Source: Thermoleophilia bacterium
GTDB lineage: Bacteria; Actinomycetota; Thermoleophilia; RBG-16-64-13
Assembly: GCA_026415615.1 (NCBI GenBank)
Contig: JAOAGT010000001.1
Span: forward strand, 594,916-658,915
DNA length: 64,000 nt
Reading direction: 5' to 3'
The position numbers were made by a program, and so were the translations under genes. Of the stretch, positions 18,918 through 28,151 are shown piece by piece. Position 1 is the stretch's first letter. Every line of letters starts with the position of its first letter. The notes below the pieces were generated by a model. The model had not been told where the DNA came from. It worked only from the letters and a program-made list of their open reading frames with translations, and did no database searches.

Positions 18918-20213
18918 TTAGGAGCGCGCGTTCTCGGTGCGTAAACCTGCTAGTTCTCGCCGGAGAAGATCAAGCGCAGAGTAAGCAGCGCGCTCTCTGA
19001 TCTGGTTGCGTTCCCCGAAAAGACGAAGCTTTTCGACAGTCACTCGCGTGCTTGTTGCGCATGCAACAAAAACGAGGCCAACTGGTTTTTCTGGCGTGCC
19101 GCCTTCCGGACCTGCGATCCCCGTAGTGGCGAGACCGCAGTCGGTTCCGAGGAGGTGTCTTACTCCTTGAGCCATTGCCTCAGCAACTTCTTGGCTCACA
19201 GCTCCCTTGGAGGCTAGAAGTTCCGCCGGAACACCCAACAACCGCTCCTTTACGCGGTTGTCATAAGCGATAACTCCCCCCAAGAAATATCTACTGCTGC
19301 CGGGTACGTCAGTGAGGCGTCTGCCGAGGAGACCTCCAGTACATGACTCAGCTACCGCCACAGTGAGCCCCTGGGCTTGAAGTGTAGCTCCCACCACCTC
19401 CGGCAGGGTCTCTCGACCCAGCGAATAGACGTTTGGTTCCAACAGAGACACGATCTGCTTGGTCACGCGCTCAAGCTCTTCTCGCCCCTCTTGATCTCCT
19501 CTTCCCCGGAGGATGACAGTTACCCCATCTAGTGCAGCACGGGTACCTATGCTAAGAGTCTTGCTGCGCCAGTTAAGTCCTGAAAGACGGCTAGCAATCA
19601 CCGACTCGCCCAGCCCAAAGGTGCGAATTCGTCGCACACAGATTGCTTGGTGCTCCTCAAGTCGTTCTTCGAGCATAGGCTGGACATAGTTCTCCCACAT
19701 GTGCTCAAGCTCCCAGGGCACGCCGGGGAGGGCTACGATGATGGTCGGCCCGTGCAACATCCAGAAGCCAGGGGCAGTGCCCAGAAATGGAATGTCATGT
19801 GCTCCCTGGGGAAGAAAGGCCTGCTTGCGGTTGCTTTCACTCATGGGCAGACTGCGAGCGGCAAAGCGCTCCCTTATCTGCTCGAGCAATTCTTCATGGA
19901 ACTCAAGAGACCTTCCTGTTGCGGCGGCCACTGCTTCACGGGTAAGGTCATCTTCTGTGGGGCCTAGGCCACCGGAAAGTACGAGAACCGAGGGCTTTCG
20001 GGATAGAGCCTCTTGAATTGCCTGAACTATGTCGCTCAGTTCATCAAGGACACATGCCGCTCGGGTGACCAAGATGCCCAGCTCCAAGAAGCGCTCTCCC
20101 AAGTAGACTTGGTTAGTGTTGACAGTGTCTCCGCGCAGCAGTTCGTCGCCCGTAAAGATGATCTCCGCGGTGTGGGTCTTGCCCAGTTCCGCGCTCGTAT
20201 TGAGATCGTTCAT
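18918..20213 (-). CDS. cinA: CinA: molybdopterin-binding-like plus nicotinamide-nucleotide amidase
   Basis: About 431 residues. The N-terminal MoCF-like domain (TAEIIFTGDELLRGDTVNTN and LSGGLGPTEDDLTREA) is the ADP-ribose/NMN-related pyrophosphatase part, and the C-terminal PncC domain (VAVAESCTGGLLGRRLTDVPG) deamidates NMN for pyridine-nucleotide recycling. The ATG at 20213 is chosen because AAGGGAGAG lies just upstream; the open frame extends to 20300, but that extension would run through the trp promoter. It is divergent from the tryptophan operon. Confidence 0.94.
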   Translation of the reverse strand: MNDLNTSAELGKTHTAEIIFTGDELLRGDTVNTNQVYLGERFLELGILVTRAACVLDELSDIVQAIQEALSRKPSVLVLSGGLGPTEDDLTREAVAAATGRSLEFHEELLEQIRERFAARSLPMSESNRKQAFLPQGAHDIPFLGTAPGFWMLHGPTIIVALPGVPWELEHMWENYVQPMLEERLEEHQAICVRRIRTFGLGESVIASRLSGLNWRSKTLSIGTRAALDGVTVILRGRGDQEGREELERVTKQIVSLLEPNVYSLGRETLPEVVGATLQAQGLTVAVAESCTGGLLGRRLTDVPGSSRYFLGGVIAYDNRVKERLLGVPAELLASKGAVSQEVAEAMAQGVRHLLGTDCGLATTGIAGPEGGTPEKPVGLVFVACATSTRVTVEKLRLFGERNQIRERAAYSALDLLRRELAGLRTENARS

Positions 20214-20250
20214 GGTCGAGGCTCTCCCTTCTTGGTGCAGCAAGCCCTTC

Positions 20251-20279
20251 TTCACAGGGCAAGGATAAGCGTGTATGAT
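20251..20279 (+). promoter_or_regulatory. Promoter of the tryptophan operon
   Basis: A -35 box TTCACA (20251-20256), a 17-base spacer and a -10 box TATGAT (20274-20279), each differing from the sigma-A consensus at one base. Transcription would start near 20286, about 30 bases before the leader peptide. It points away from cinA. Confidence 0.7.
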
Positions 20280-20316
20280 AGCGCCAAAGGCCAGCGACAC
20301 TAAGGAGCAGGCAAAG

Positions 20317-20445
20317 ATGCTGAGTGATGGTGCTACTGTGAGCGTTTTGCGGCGTGCGGATGACGGGTCTTATGCTCGGTCTGCTCGTTGGTGGCGCCAT
20401 CAGTTCGTTGGCACTGTTTACGGTGGGCAGCCCTTCTGGCTCTAG
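20317..20445 (+). CDS. trpL: trp operon leader peptide (candidate)
   Basis: A 42-codon reading frame with its own ribosome site (AAGGAG, about 10 bases before ATG), immediately after the trp promoter. It contains two adjacent Trp codons (residues 25-26, in ARWWRHQF) and a third at residue 41, just before the stop (QPFWL). The TAG stop abuts a strong hairpin. Trp is otherwise a rare residue, so three in 42 upstream of a Trp biosynthesis operon fits ribosome-mediated attenuation: stalling at Trp codons would favour expression. The peptide has no other recognisable feature. It overlaps, in another frame, a weak small membrane-protein-like frame (20360-20491). Confidence 0.7.
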   Translation: MLSDGATVSVLRRADDGSYARSARWWRHQFVGTVYGGQPFWL

Positions 20446-20500
20446 CCCCTCGCCTGCGGCGAGGGGCGCCTCCAGCGGCCGAGTGCTTTGACATTCGGCC
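20445..20500 (+). promoter_or_regulatory. Attenuator hairpins of the trp leader
   Basis: A 10-bp stem GCCCCTCGCC/GGCGAGGGGC with loop TGC (20445-20467) begins at the leader stop codon, and a second stem GGCCGA/TCGGCC (20477-20482 with 20495-20500) follows. The Trp-codon region (GGTGGCGCC, 20390-20398) could pair with GGCGCCTCC (about 20465-20473) just after the first hairpin, giving a competing fold. No T-run is seen, so termination versus translational control cannot be decided. Confidence 0.5.
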
Positions 20501-20558
20501 ATTGTGGCGCGATGGATGCGCCGATGTAGTGGTAGGATGCGAGCAAAGAAGGGATGCC

Positions 20559-20990
20559 ATGAGCGAGAACAGAGACATACCAGGTAATCCGAAAACTTCT
20601 TCCAGTACTCGGCCCATTGCCGGCGGTCAGCCTGTTTCCATCAAATTTGACGAGCGTGGTCTCGTGCCATGCATAGTTCAAGATTGGCACACGGGGCAGG
20701 TGCTCATGCTTGCCTACATGGATGAGGAGGCTATTCGCCGGACGCTAGAAACCCGCACCACCTGGTTCTACAGTCGCTCGCGTCAGGAGTACTGGAATAA
20801 GGGTGCGACCTCTGGTCACATCCAAAAGGTGCGCGAGCTTAGGTATGACTGCGACGCTGACACCCTTCTTGCGTTGGTGGAGCAAACCGGGGTCGCCTGT
20901 CATACCGGAACCTACACCTGTTTCGACGACCGATGGCTTAGCGCGCCAGCTGATGAGGAGCCGCCTTTTCTCGCTAAACGAGAAAGGTAG
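20559..20990 (+). CDS. hisI: Phosphoribosyl-AMP cyclohydrolase
   Basis: A 143-residue HisI, opening the adenine ring of phosphoribosyl-AMP in histidine synthesis. Conserved pieces are [37 protein letters not shown] and the metal site YDCDADTLL with a later ACHTG. The ATG at 20559 follows AAAGAAGGG and gives the normal family length; the open frame extends upstream to 20388 but that part looks non-coding. It is the first structural gene of the trp operon, 6 bases before trpE, without any other his gene nearby. Confidence 0.94.
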   Translation: MSENRDIPGNPKTSSSTRPIAGGQPVSIKFDERGLVPCIVQDWHTGQVLMLAYMDEEAIRRTLETRTTWFYSRSRQEYWNKGATSGHIQKVRELRYDCDADTLLALVEQTGVACHTGTYTCFDDRWLSAPADEEPPFLAKRER

Positions 20991-20996
20991 GCAGCC

Positions 20997-22532
20997 ATGA
21001 AATCGAGCGCGCTATCGGCCGCGCCTTCGCTAGCGGAGGTGCGGGCCCTTAGTTCCACGTATAACGTGATCCCCGTGGCGCATACGTTCATTGCGGACAC
21101 TGAGACGCCAGTGTCAGCTTTTCTCAAGTTGCGCCAGCCCGCGGGGTGTTTTCTCTTAGAGAGTGCTGAGCGGGGTCTACAGCTGGGCAGATACTCGTTT
21201 CTTGGCATAAAGGCCTGGGAAAGCGTGCGTCTTTCTGGCCGGACGGTCACGGTACGTCGCGGGGGGGTAGACACCCAGTACGATCTTTCAGAACACGCTG
21301 CCGACCCGTTTGCATTCATGGCTTATCACCTCCAGCGCTATCGGGTTCCACCTCTGGAAGGGCTGCCACCGTTTGTGGGCGGGGCGGTAGGGTACTTTGG
21401 GTATGACTGTGCCCGATATGTGGAGCGGTTGCCCTCTGCTCCTCCCGACGATCTTGGCCTGCCCGATATGGCTTTCCTGCTTACTGACGTCATCGTGGTT
21501 TTTGATCATTTGCGGCACACGATTACCTTGCTTACCAATGTTTTTGTGGAGGAAGAACCGGATCTCGAGGCGGCCTATCGAGATGCTGTGGAGCGCCTGG
21601 CCGAGGTCAAGGATCGACTGCGGGCACCGGTTCCTCCGCCGCGCTGGGAACTTGGCCGCACCACTGGCGGCAGGGGTTCGGAACCTGATTTTGACGTGAA
21701 GTCCAACTTCAGCCGGGACAGGTTTCTTGAAGCAGTGGCTCGGGCGCGCGAGTACATCCATGCCGGGGACGCGTTTCAGATTGTTCTTTCGCAGCGCTTC
21801 GAGTGTCCTGTGAGAGTGAGCGGATTTTCCATTTATCGGGGGCTGCGGGCGGTTAACCCCAGTCCTTACATGTATTACTTGGCGTTCCGTGATTTTGAGA
21901 TAGTCGGCTCCAGTCCGGAACCTCTGGTTACCGTGACCGGGAGGCGCGTTGAAACCAGACCAATAGCTGGTACGCGACCACGGGGAAGCACGCCGGCGGA
22001 AGACGCTGCCCTTGCCCAAGAAATGCTTTCGGACGAGAAAGAAAGAGCAGAGCACGTCATGCTCGTAGATTTGGGCCGAAACGACTTGGGCAAGGTTTGT
22101 AAGCCAGGTTCCGTCAAAGTGGCTGATTTCATGCAGGTGGAGAGATACAGCCACGTCATGCACATTGTCTCTTCAGTGGTGGGAGAGCTAAACGATGGTC
22201 TGGGCGCCGCCGATGCTCTCCGAGCTGTTTTCCCCGCTGGCACGGTGTCGGGTGCTCCAAAAGTCAGGGCCATGCAGATTATCGATGAGTTAGAGCCTAC
22301 TCGTCGAGGCCCATACGCGGGTGCTATCGGCTATCTCAGCTACTCGGGAGATCTTGACTCCTGCATTTACATCCGGACCGTGCTGGTTCGCGATGGGAGG
22401 GCTTATATCCAAGCCGGCGCGGGCATCGTGGCGGATTCTGAGCCAGAGAAGGAGTTTGTCGAAACCCAGAACAAAGCGCGGGCCATGTTTCGAGCCATAG
22501 AGCTGGCGGAAGCGCAGGATGATTGGGAGTGA
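20997..22532 (+). CDS. trpE: Anthranilate synthase component I
   Basis: A 511-residue chorismate-using enzyme that with TrpG makes anthranilate. The N-terminal feedback site is visible as CFLLESAERG followed by GRYSFLG, which in the family binds tryptophan. The catalytic domain shows DAFQIVLSQRFE, PSPYMYYL, RPIAGTRPRG, DEKERAEHVMLVDLGRND and AVFPAGTVSGAPKVRAM. It follows hisI by 6 bases and precedes trpG by 12. Confidence 0.97.
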   Translation: MKSSALSAAPSLAEVRALSSTYNVIPVAHTFIADTETPVSAFLKLRQPAGCFLLESAERGLQLGRYSFLGIKAWESVRLSGRTVTVRRGGVDTQYDLSEHAADPFAFMAYHLQRYRVPPLEGLPPFVGGAVGYFGYDCARYVERLPSAPPDDLGLPDMAFLLTDVIVVFDHLRHTITLLTNVFVEEEPDLEAAYRDAVERLAEVKDRLRAPVPPPRWELGRTTGGRGSEPDFDVKSNFSRDRFLEAVARAREYIHAGDAFQIVLSQRFECPVRVSGFSIYRGLRAVNPSPYMYYLAFRDFEIVGSSPEPLVTVTGRRVETRPIAGTRPRGSTPAEDAALAQEMLSDEKERAEHVMLVDLGRNDLGKVCKPGSVKVADFMQVERYSHVMHIVSSVVGELNDGLGAADALRAVFPAGTVSGAPKVRAMQIIDELEPTRRGPYAGAIGYLSYSGDLDSCIYIRTVLVRDGRAYIQAGAGIVADSEPEKEFVETQNKARAMFRAIELAEAQDDWE

Positions 22533-22544
22533 GGGGGGAGAAAG

Positions 22545-23219
22545 ATGATGGCCAATCAGACTGACAATCTTGTGATCGAGCATACTTACACATTAGGCCG
22601 AGAGGCAGGCCGTTTCCCGGCTCCTGGTTTGAAAGACGTCAGGATTCTCGTAATCGATAACTATGATTCCTTTACGTACAACCTCGTCCAGTATCTGGCG
22701 GAGATCACTGCGACTGAGGTCCGCGTGTACCGCAATGATGAGATTACAGTTGAGGGTATCCGCGAGCATAACCCTACTCATATTGTCCTTTCTCCGGGAC
22801 CCTGCACTCCCGACCAGGCTGGCATCAGTCTAGAGGTAGTGAAGGCCTTTGGCGGCCGGGTTCCAATACTAGGTGTTTGTCTCGGCCATCAGGCCATAGG
22901 ACAGGCCTACGGAGGGGTTGTGGTCAGGGCTAAGGCTCCAGTCCATGGAAAGACGTCTTTGGTCCACCATGACCGGCGCGGCATTTTTGCCGGCCTTCCG
23001 CAACCTTTTGTTGCTACTCGCTATCACTCCTTGGTTCTTGATCGCGCGCTGCCCAGTTGTCTTGAAATCTCTGCCTGGACGCAAGACGGCGTCATTATGG
23101 GGGTAAGGCACCGCGAGTATGCGGTAGACGGGGTCCAGTTTCACCCGGAGAGTCTGCTTACAGCTGTTGGCAAAGATCTGCTGCGCAACTTCCTTAGCCA
23201 TCGAGGAGGTCTGCGATGA
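22545..23219 (+). CDS. trpG: Anthranilate synthase component II (glutamine amidotransferase)
   Basis: A class I amidotransferase, 224 residues, feeding ammonia to TrpE. The catalytic Cys is in [16 protein letters not shown], with the His/Glu pair in [11 protein letters not shown]. The first ~30 residues precede the usual start of the domain ([15 protein letters not shown]), but the ATG at 22545 has a good ribosome site (GGGGGGAG), so the extension is plausibly real. Its stop overlaps the trpD start (ATGA). Confidence 0.96.
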   Translation: MMANQTDNLVIEHTYTLGREAGRFPAPGLKDVRILVIDNYDSFTYNLVQYLAEITATEVRVYRNDEITVEGIREHNPTHIVLSPGPCTPDQAGISLEVVKAFGGRVPILGVCLGHQAIGQAYGGVVVRAKAPVHGKTSLVHHDRRGIFAGLPQPFVATRYHSLVLDRALPSCLEISAWTQDGVIMGVRHREYAVDGVQFHPESLLTAVGKDLLRNFLSHRGGLR

Positions 23220-24358
23220 GCGGGACGGTTGGCGTGAATGCGTCGAGCGTCGGAGCGGGAACATTAGCTCTGGTCCTTAGACAGCTGGCGGAAGGTCGAG
23301 ACTTAGATCGTTGCCAGGCGGCAGACGCCCTTACTTTCATTGCTGAAGGCCAGGTGGAAGAGGCTCAGCTGGCTGCCTTTCTCATGGGCTTGCGAGTGAA
23401 GGGAGAGACAGCAGACGAAGTGGCGGGACTCTTGGAGACTATGCGCCGGCTGGTGGTCCCGGTTGAAACGCCATACCGTTCCCAACTCGTGGATATTGTC
23501 GGTACAGGAGGGGACGGGCTGGGCACTTTTAACATATCCACCACTGCGGCGTTTGTTGCGGCTGGGGCTGGGTTGCGTGTAGCCAAGCATGGTAACCGAG
23601 CGGCCAGCTCGCGGTGCGGCTCCGCAGATGTACTTGAGGCGCTCGGTGTCAGAATTGATCTGAGTCCCGAGCAAGTCAGGCAATGCATCGAACGAGTGGG
23701 GATCGGCTTCATGCTGGCTACTGCTCATCATCCGGCCATGAGCAAGGTTGCCCGGGTGCGAAAAGTGCTGGGTGTTCGTACGGTTTTCAACCTCCTTGGA
23801 CCCCTCACCAATCCAGCAGGCGCACTGCGCCAGGTGATCGGCGTAAGCAGTCCTGAGTACCTACGGGTGCTGGCTGAAGCTCTAGCCCGTGTAGGGTGCA
23901 AGCACGCTCTTGTGGTTTGTGGTGAAGCAGGTATGGACGAGCTTTCCGTGACCGGACCCACTCAAGTAGTGGAAGTCAGGGATGGCGTGGTTGCTGGGGA
24001 CTATCTGCTTGAACCAGAAAGCCTGGGTATCACCCGCTGCGACCTAAGTGCTTTGGCGGGTGGCACACCAGCCGAAAACGCAGCCATAACCCGGGCGATT
24101 CTATGCGGCGAGCGTGGGCCGCGCAGAGACGTCGTGCTTCTCAATGCTGGAGCTGCTTTATACGTGGGAGGAGCCGCTCCTAACATTGGCGAGGGAATGA
24201 TCTTAGCTGAGAAAGCAATTGACAACGGCCAAGCTGCCGCAGTGCTTGATCTCATGGTTCGAATAACAAACGAATTAGCGTGCGAGAGAGACAAGCAAGG
24301 AAACGGAAAACAAACGGACGGGGAGCGGGGTGTATTCGATGCCACGCTTGTCTCCTAG
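23216..24358 (+). CDS. trpD: Anthranilate phosphoribosyltransferase
   Basis: A 380-residue enzyme joining anthranilate to PRPP. The glycine-rich PRPP loop is seen as [17 protein letters not shown], followed by [21 protein letters not shown], and [12 protein letters not shown] later. The start overlaps the trpG stop. The C-terminal ~30 residues are polar and exceed the usual end; they overlap the trpC start by 29 bases. Confidence 0.96.
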   Translation: MSGTVGVNASSVGAGTLALVLRQLAEGRDLDRCQAADALTFIAEGQVEEAQLAAFLMGLRVKGETADEVAGLLETMRRLVVPVETPYRSQLVDIVGTGGDGLGTFNISTTAAFVAAGAGLRVAKHGNRAASSRCGSADVLEALGVRIDLSPEQVRQCIERVGIGFMLATAHHPAMSKVARVRKVLGVRTVFNLLGPLTNPAGALRQVIGVSSPEYLRVLAEALARVGCKHALVVCGEAGMDELSVTGPTQVVEVRDGVVAGDYLLEPESLGITRCDLSALAGGTPAENAAITRAILCGERGPRRDVVLLNAGAALYVGGAAPNIGEGMILAEKAIDNGQAAAVLDLMVRITNELACERDKQGNGKQTDGERGVFDATLVS

Positions 24359-25238
24359 GCAGGAAGATCCCGTAAACAGCCAAGGTGAGTGTTTGGCCGC
24401 CCGGCCGGACCAGTACCTTGTCCGCATACTCGCAGCTGTGCGTGCACGACTGCGGGGGAGGCAGGATGCTTTGTCGCTGGCGGAGCTGAAGAAAATTTGC
24501 CGCACCGCGCGACCAAGACCCTCACTGCGTGAGGCGCTGGTGGGACCGGAGCTTGCTCTAATCGCTGAGGTCAAGCGCGCCTCGCCCAGCGCGGGCGCGA
24601 TCCGGCCCGAGCTTCGTGTTCACGAGGTGGTAAAGGTATACGAAGAGGCAGGGGCTCGGGCTATTTCAGTGCTAACAGAGCAAGATTACTTCGGCGGGAG
24701 CCCCGAAGACTTGATCCAAGCGGCGCGCAGTACGACTTTGCCCATCCTACGCAAAGACTTCATAGTTGACGTCTATCAGATCTATGAAGCCAAGGCTTGG
24801 GGGGCTTCAGGTGTCCTACTCATAGCCGCCGTGTTGTCCGATGAAGAGCTGCACGATTTCGCACGCGTGGCCGCTGATCTGGGGTTGGATGTGCTTATAG
24901 AGGCGCATGACATAGCTGAGCTTGGACGTGCTATGGCGGTGGAAGGTGCGCTTGTCGGCATTAACAACCGCGACTTGCGTACGTTTGAGGTGAATATAGA
25001 TATCAGTGTAGAACTGGCACGCTTTGTAGCCCCAGACCGAGTACTGGTAGCCGAAAGCGGCATACACGATCATAGAGACGTAGAACGGCTGGCAGCGGCA
25101 GGCGTAGACGCGGTGCTAGTAGGAGAAGCGCTGCTTCGGGGTCCTGATGTGGGCGCGGCGGTGAGGCGTTTACTGGAGCCGGTACCCTTAAGAGTGGCCA
25201 GGCAAGCATTGGAAGTGAAAAGGGGGGAGATCTTGTGA
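24330..25238 (+). CDS. trpC: Indole-3-glycerol phosphate synthase
   Basis: A 302-residue (beta/alpha)8 enzyme closing the indole ring. Family pieces: LIAEVKRASPSAG (catalytic Lys), ISVLTEQDYFGGS, PILRKDFIVDVYQI, GINNRDLRTFEV, VLVAESGIHDHRDVERL. GTG 24330 and ATG 24339 are both possible starts after GGGAGCGGGG; the first ~45 residues are less conserved. It overlaps the next gene by 4 bases. Confidence 0.96.
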   Translation: MYSMPRLSPRQEDPVNSQGECLAARPDQYLVRILAAVRARLRGRQDALSLAELKKICRTARPRPSLREALVGPELALIAEVKRASPSAGAIRPELRVHEVVKVYEEAGARAISVLTEQDYFGGSPEDLIQAARSTTLPILRKDFIVDVYQIYEAKAWGASGVLLIAAVLSDEELHDFARVAADLGLDVLIEAHDIAELGRAMAVEGALVGINNRDLRTFEVNIDISVELARFVAPDRVLVAESGIHDHRDVERLAAAGVDAVLVGEALLRGPDVGAAVRRLLEPVPLRVARQALEVKRGEIL

Positions 25239-26071
25239 TCAGTTCGATTCTAGTGGGGGTAGATTCTTCTGCGTATGGCCGAGCGGCTCTCGATCACGCT
25301 GTAGATCTGGCAGTGACTTATAACGCCAAGCTTGTCGGCCTTCACGTCTTGGACGTGCGATATTTGGAAATGCCGCCCTATCTTGACTATTCCTATGCTT
25401 TTGAAGCGGTTCCCCCAGTTGTGGTTCCCCCGGAAGTAACCGAGAAATTTCGGGCCAAGTGCGAGAGGTTGCTTCAGGATGTGCGGCAGGCAGCCGAAGC
25501 GAGAGGAGTGTCTGTCTCCGCTCGGGCTGACGAGGGAGTGCCTGGTCAGGTCTTGGCTGACCTTGGCAAGAGCCACGGCTTGTTGGTTATTGGCAAGCGG
25601 GGGGAGCATGCCAAGTGGGCTCGGGACCTTCTCGGGTCCACCGCAGAGGCTGTGGTGCGGCGTTCTTCCGCTCCGGTCTTGCTAACCGAACAAGAGTTTC
25701 GGCCAATCAGAAAAGCGGCTGTGCTATTTGACGGCAGCCACCCGGCCGAGCGGGCTCTTCGCTTAGGTGCTGACCTAGCCCAAAAGAAAGGGGCTGAGAT
25801 CGTTGTGCTGACGGTTGATGACGACGCGGATCGGGGCCGAAGGCTGCTTGACCAAGCGGCGGCTCACATTGAACCGCTGGGTTTAGAGGCCAGTTTCTAT
25901 GTGAGGCCAGGTAAAACAGTCAAGACTACTCTTGCCTTTTTGGAGCAAGAACCTTCAGACCTGGTCGTTTTTGGCATGCGGGGAGACTCACCGCTGCGAG
26001 AATTGATACTAGGCCGCACAGCCGAGCAGCTCATGCGAGCGGTGAAACTTCCTGTCGTTATGGTGCCCTAG
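25235..26071 (+). CDS. Tandem universal stress protein inside the trp operon
   Basis: A 278-residue protein of two UspA domains. The first (about 1-145) ends with the ATP-binding pattern VIGKRGEHAKWARDLLGST; the second (about 155-278) has VFGMRGDSPLRELILGRT. UspA proteins are nucleotide-binding stress or signalling proteins. It begins 4 bases inside trpC and is followed after 28 bases by trpF, so it is read as part of the operon. A direct role in tryptophan synthesis is not known; it may couple the operon to stress or growth state. Confidence 0.9.
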   Translation: MISSILVGVDSSAYGRAALDHAVDLAVTYNAKLVGLHVLDVRYLEMPPYLDYSYAFEAVPPVVVPPEVTEKFRAKCERLLQDVRQAAEARGVSVSARADEGVPGQVLADLGKSHGLLVIGKRGEHAKWARDLLGSTAEAVVRRSSAPVLLTEQEFRPIRKAAVLFDGSHPAERALRLGADLAQKKGAEIVVLTVDDDADRGRRLLDQAAAHIEPLGLEASFYVRPGKTVKTTLAFLEQEPSDLVVFGMRGDSPLRELILGRTAEQLMRAVKLPVVMVP

Positions 26072-26099
26072 AACGACAGAGCTTCTAGACGGAGCGCGA

Positions 26100-26936
26100 G
26101 TGACAAAGACGGTAGAGCAAGGCGATTTCGACAGCAGCCGTCTATTGGGATCAGCTTGGCAGGCCGGTCCCCGGGTGAAGGTTTGCGGCGTCACGCGTTT
26201 AGAGGATGCCCTGGAGGCTTGTCGCGTGGGTGTGTGGGCCATTGGCCTTGTGTTTGCGCCAAGTGCTCGCCAGGTTTCTGTGGATCAGGCTGCCCGTCTT
26301 GTTGCTAGCCTGCGAAAAGCCGTTGGTCTTGCTCGAACTGAGGCATTGTCGGAGGGGGAGAGATGCTACTCCGAGCCGTGGTCTTCCCCGGTAGTGGTTG
26401 GGGTGTTTACTGAGGCTGAAGCTGACGAAATTGTGGAAGTGGCGCGCGAAGTCGGCCTGGATGCGATCCAACTTCACGGGAAAACAGGTCCTGAGGCACA
26501 GGAAGTGCGCGCTGCTTTCCAAGCCAGAGAAGAACACGGGCTGTCCGGTCCACCCCGTTGGCCGCTAGTTATCAGGGCCGTTCCTGTCGAGCCTGAGTCA
26601 TGGACGTCAAGAGAGCTGATAAGCGCAGTTGAGCGAGCTAGCCCGGGCGCAGACATGCTTCTTTTCGACACGTCTTCAGGGGGGCGCTTCGGGGGCACGG
26701 GTAGGCCATTCACTTGGGAGATTGCTCGTCAAGCCGCTGGCGGCAGGCGCTTCCTGGTGGCGGGAGGCATCACGCCAGACACCGCCTTAGAGGCCATCGT
26801 CCGTTCTGGGGCTTGGGGGATTGATGTTTCAAGCGGGGTGGAGATAGCCCCCGGGGTGAAAGATCACCGGCTCATGCGCCAACTAATGCAGGCTGTAAGG
26901 CAGGCCTGCCACTGGAAGGAGATAGAGGAGAAGTGA
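26100..26936 (+). CDS. trpF: Phosphoribosylanthranilate isomerase
   Basis: The Amadori rearrangement step of tryptophan synthesis. The barrel starts at [19 protein letters not shown], with [24 protein letters not shown] and [18 protein letters not shown] following, and [16 protein letters not shown] near the end. At 278 residues it is longer than typical TrpF (about 200-220); the extra lies in an N-terminal lead of ~25 residues and an insertion near residue 85. It starts at GTG with GGAG upstream. Its stop overlaps the trpB start. Confidence 0.94.
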   Translation: MTKTVEQGDFDSSRLLGSAWQAGPRVKVCGVTRLEDALEACRVGVWAIGLVFAPSARQVSVDQAARLVASLRKAVGLARTEALSEGERCYSEPWSSPVVVGVFTEAEADEIVEVAREVGLDAIQLHGKTGPEAQEVRAAFQAREEHGLSGPPRWPLVIRAVPVEPESWTSRELISAVERASPGADMLLFDTSSGGRFGGTGRPFTWEIARQAAGGRRFLVAGGITPDTALEAIVRSGAWGIDVSSGVEIAPGVKDHRLMRQLMQAVRQACHWKEIEEK

Positions 26937-28150
26937 ACATTCCACGACGTTTTGGTCCGTACGGGGGAAGATACGTTCCTGAGACGGTTATTGCGGCGCT
27001 TGAGGAGCTTGAAGAAGCTTACCTCAGGTATCGTAGCGACCCCAGTTTTGTCGCTGAATTGGAGACTCTACAGAGGGATTACGCCGGACGCCCCACTCCG
27101 CTTTACTTTGCCCGGCGGCTGTCGGAGCGCGTTGGGTGCCGCGTGTACCTTAAGCGAGAAGATCTCGCTCACACAGGGGCTCACAAGATCAACAACACCT
27201 TGGGTCAGATCCTCCTGGCTGTGAGGATGGGCAAGAAGCGCATTATCGCCGAGACCGGAGCGGGTCAGCATGGGGTGGCGACGGCGACGGTGGCGGCCCT
27301 TTTTGGCCTTGAGTGCCACGTGTACATGGGGGAGGAAGACATCGGGCGTCAGGAGCTCAACGTGTTTCGCATGAGGCTCCTAGGGGCAGAGGTAATTCCC
27401 GTGCGCTCAGGCAGCGGGACTCTTAAAGATGCCACCAATGAAGCTATCCGCGATTGGGTGGCCAATGTGGAGACGACTCATTACATCATCGGTTCAGTGG
27501 TCGGTCCTGCTCCCTATCCCGTGATCGTAAGAGACTTCCAATCGGTTATTGGAATGGAGACAAAAGAGCAGATCCTGCAGAAAGAGGGGCGGCTTCCGGA
27601 TGGGATTGTGGCCTGTGTGGGAGCCGGCAGTAACGCGATCGGCATCTTCCACCCATTCATACCGGACGAAGAAGTGAGGCTGGTCGGAGTAGAGGCCGGC
27701 GGGTTTGGTCTTGCTTCGGGCAAGCACGGCGCCTCCTTGGCTTGCGGGAAGGCGGGTGTGCTGCACGGCTCTTTTAGCTACGTTCTTCAGGATGATGATG
27801 GGCAGATTTTGGAGGCTCATTCTATAGCCGCTGGTCTCGATTATCCGTCTGTGGGCCCGGAGCACTCCTATCTGAGGGACTTGGGACGGGTCCAGTACAC
27901 AAGTGTCACCGACGAACAAGCTCTACGGGCCTTTCGGGAGCTTTCTCGTTTGGAAGGCATAATCCCTGCTTTGGAGAGTGCCCACGCTCTTGCCTTCATG
28001 CTGGAGGAGAGGCACGGTTTTGGCGCCGACCAGGTGGTGGTGGTTAACCTGTCGGGACGAGGGGACAAGGACGTTTACACGGCCGCAAAGCTTCTTGGGG
28101 AGGCGGGAGGCGGGGAGCGAGGTGCAAGTGTTGAACGGAGAGGAGCCTAG
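26933..28150 (+). CDS. trpB: Tryptophan synthase beta chain
   Basis: A 405-residue PLP enzyme of the TrpB1 type, condensing indole with serine. The N-terminus [14 protein letters not shown], the PLP lysine in [14 protein letters not shown] [14 protein letters not shown], and [19 protein letters not shown] are clear, with the PLP phosphate site GAGSNAIG further on. GTG start overlapping trpF stop; trpA begins one base after its stop. Confidence 0.97.
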   Translation: MNIPRRFGPYGGRYVPETVIAALEELEEAYLRYRSDPSFVAELETLQRDYAGRPTPLYFARRLSERVGCRVYLKREDLAHTGAHKINNTLGQILLAVRMGKKRIIAETGAGQHGVATATVAALFGLECHVYMGEEDIGRQELNVFRMRLLGAEVIPVRSGSGTLKDATNEAIRDWVANVETTHYIIGSVVGPAPYPVIVRDFQSVIGMETKEQILQKEGRLPDGIVACVGAGSNAIGIFHPFIPDEEVRLVGVEAGGFGLASGKHGASLACGKAGVLHGSFSYVLQDDDGQILEAHSIAAGLDYPSVGPEHSYLRDLGRVQYTSVTDEQALRAFRELSRLEGIIPALESAHALAFMLEERHGFGADQVVVVNLSGRGDKDVYTAAKLLGEAGGGERGASVERRGA

Positions 28151-28151
28151 G

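Noticed and set aside
20360..20491. 43-codon frame with a hydrophobic N-terminus after the trp promoter
   Set aside because: It overlaps the Trp-rich leader in another frame and has no ribosome site; the leader explains the region better.
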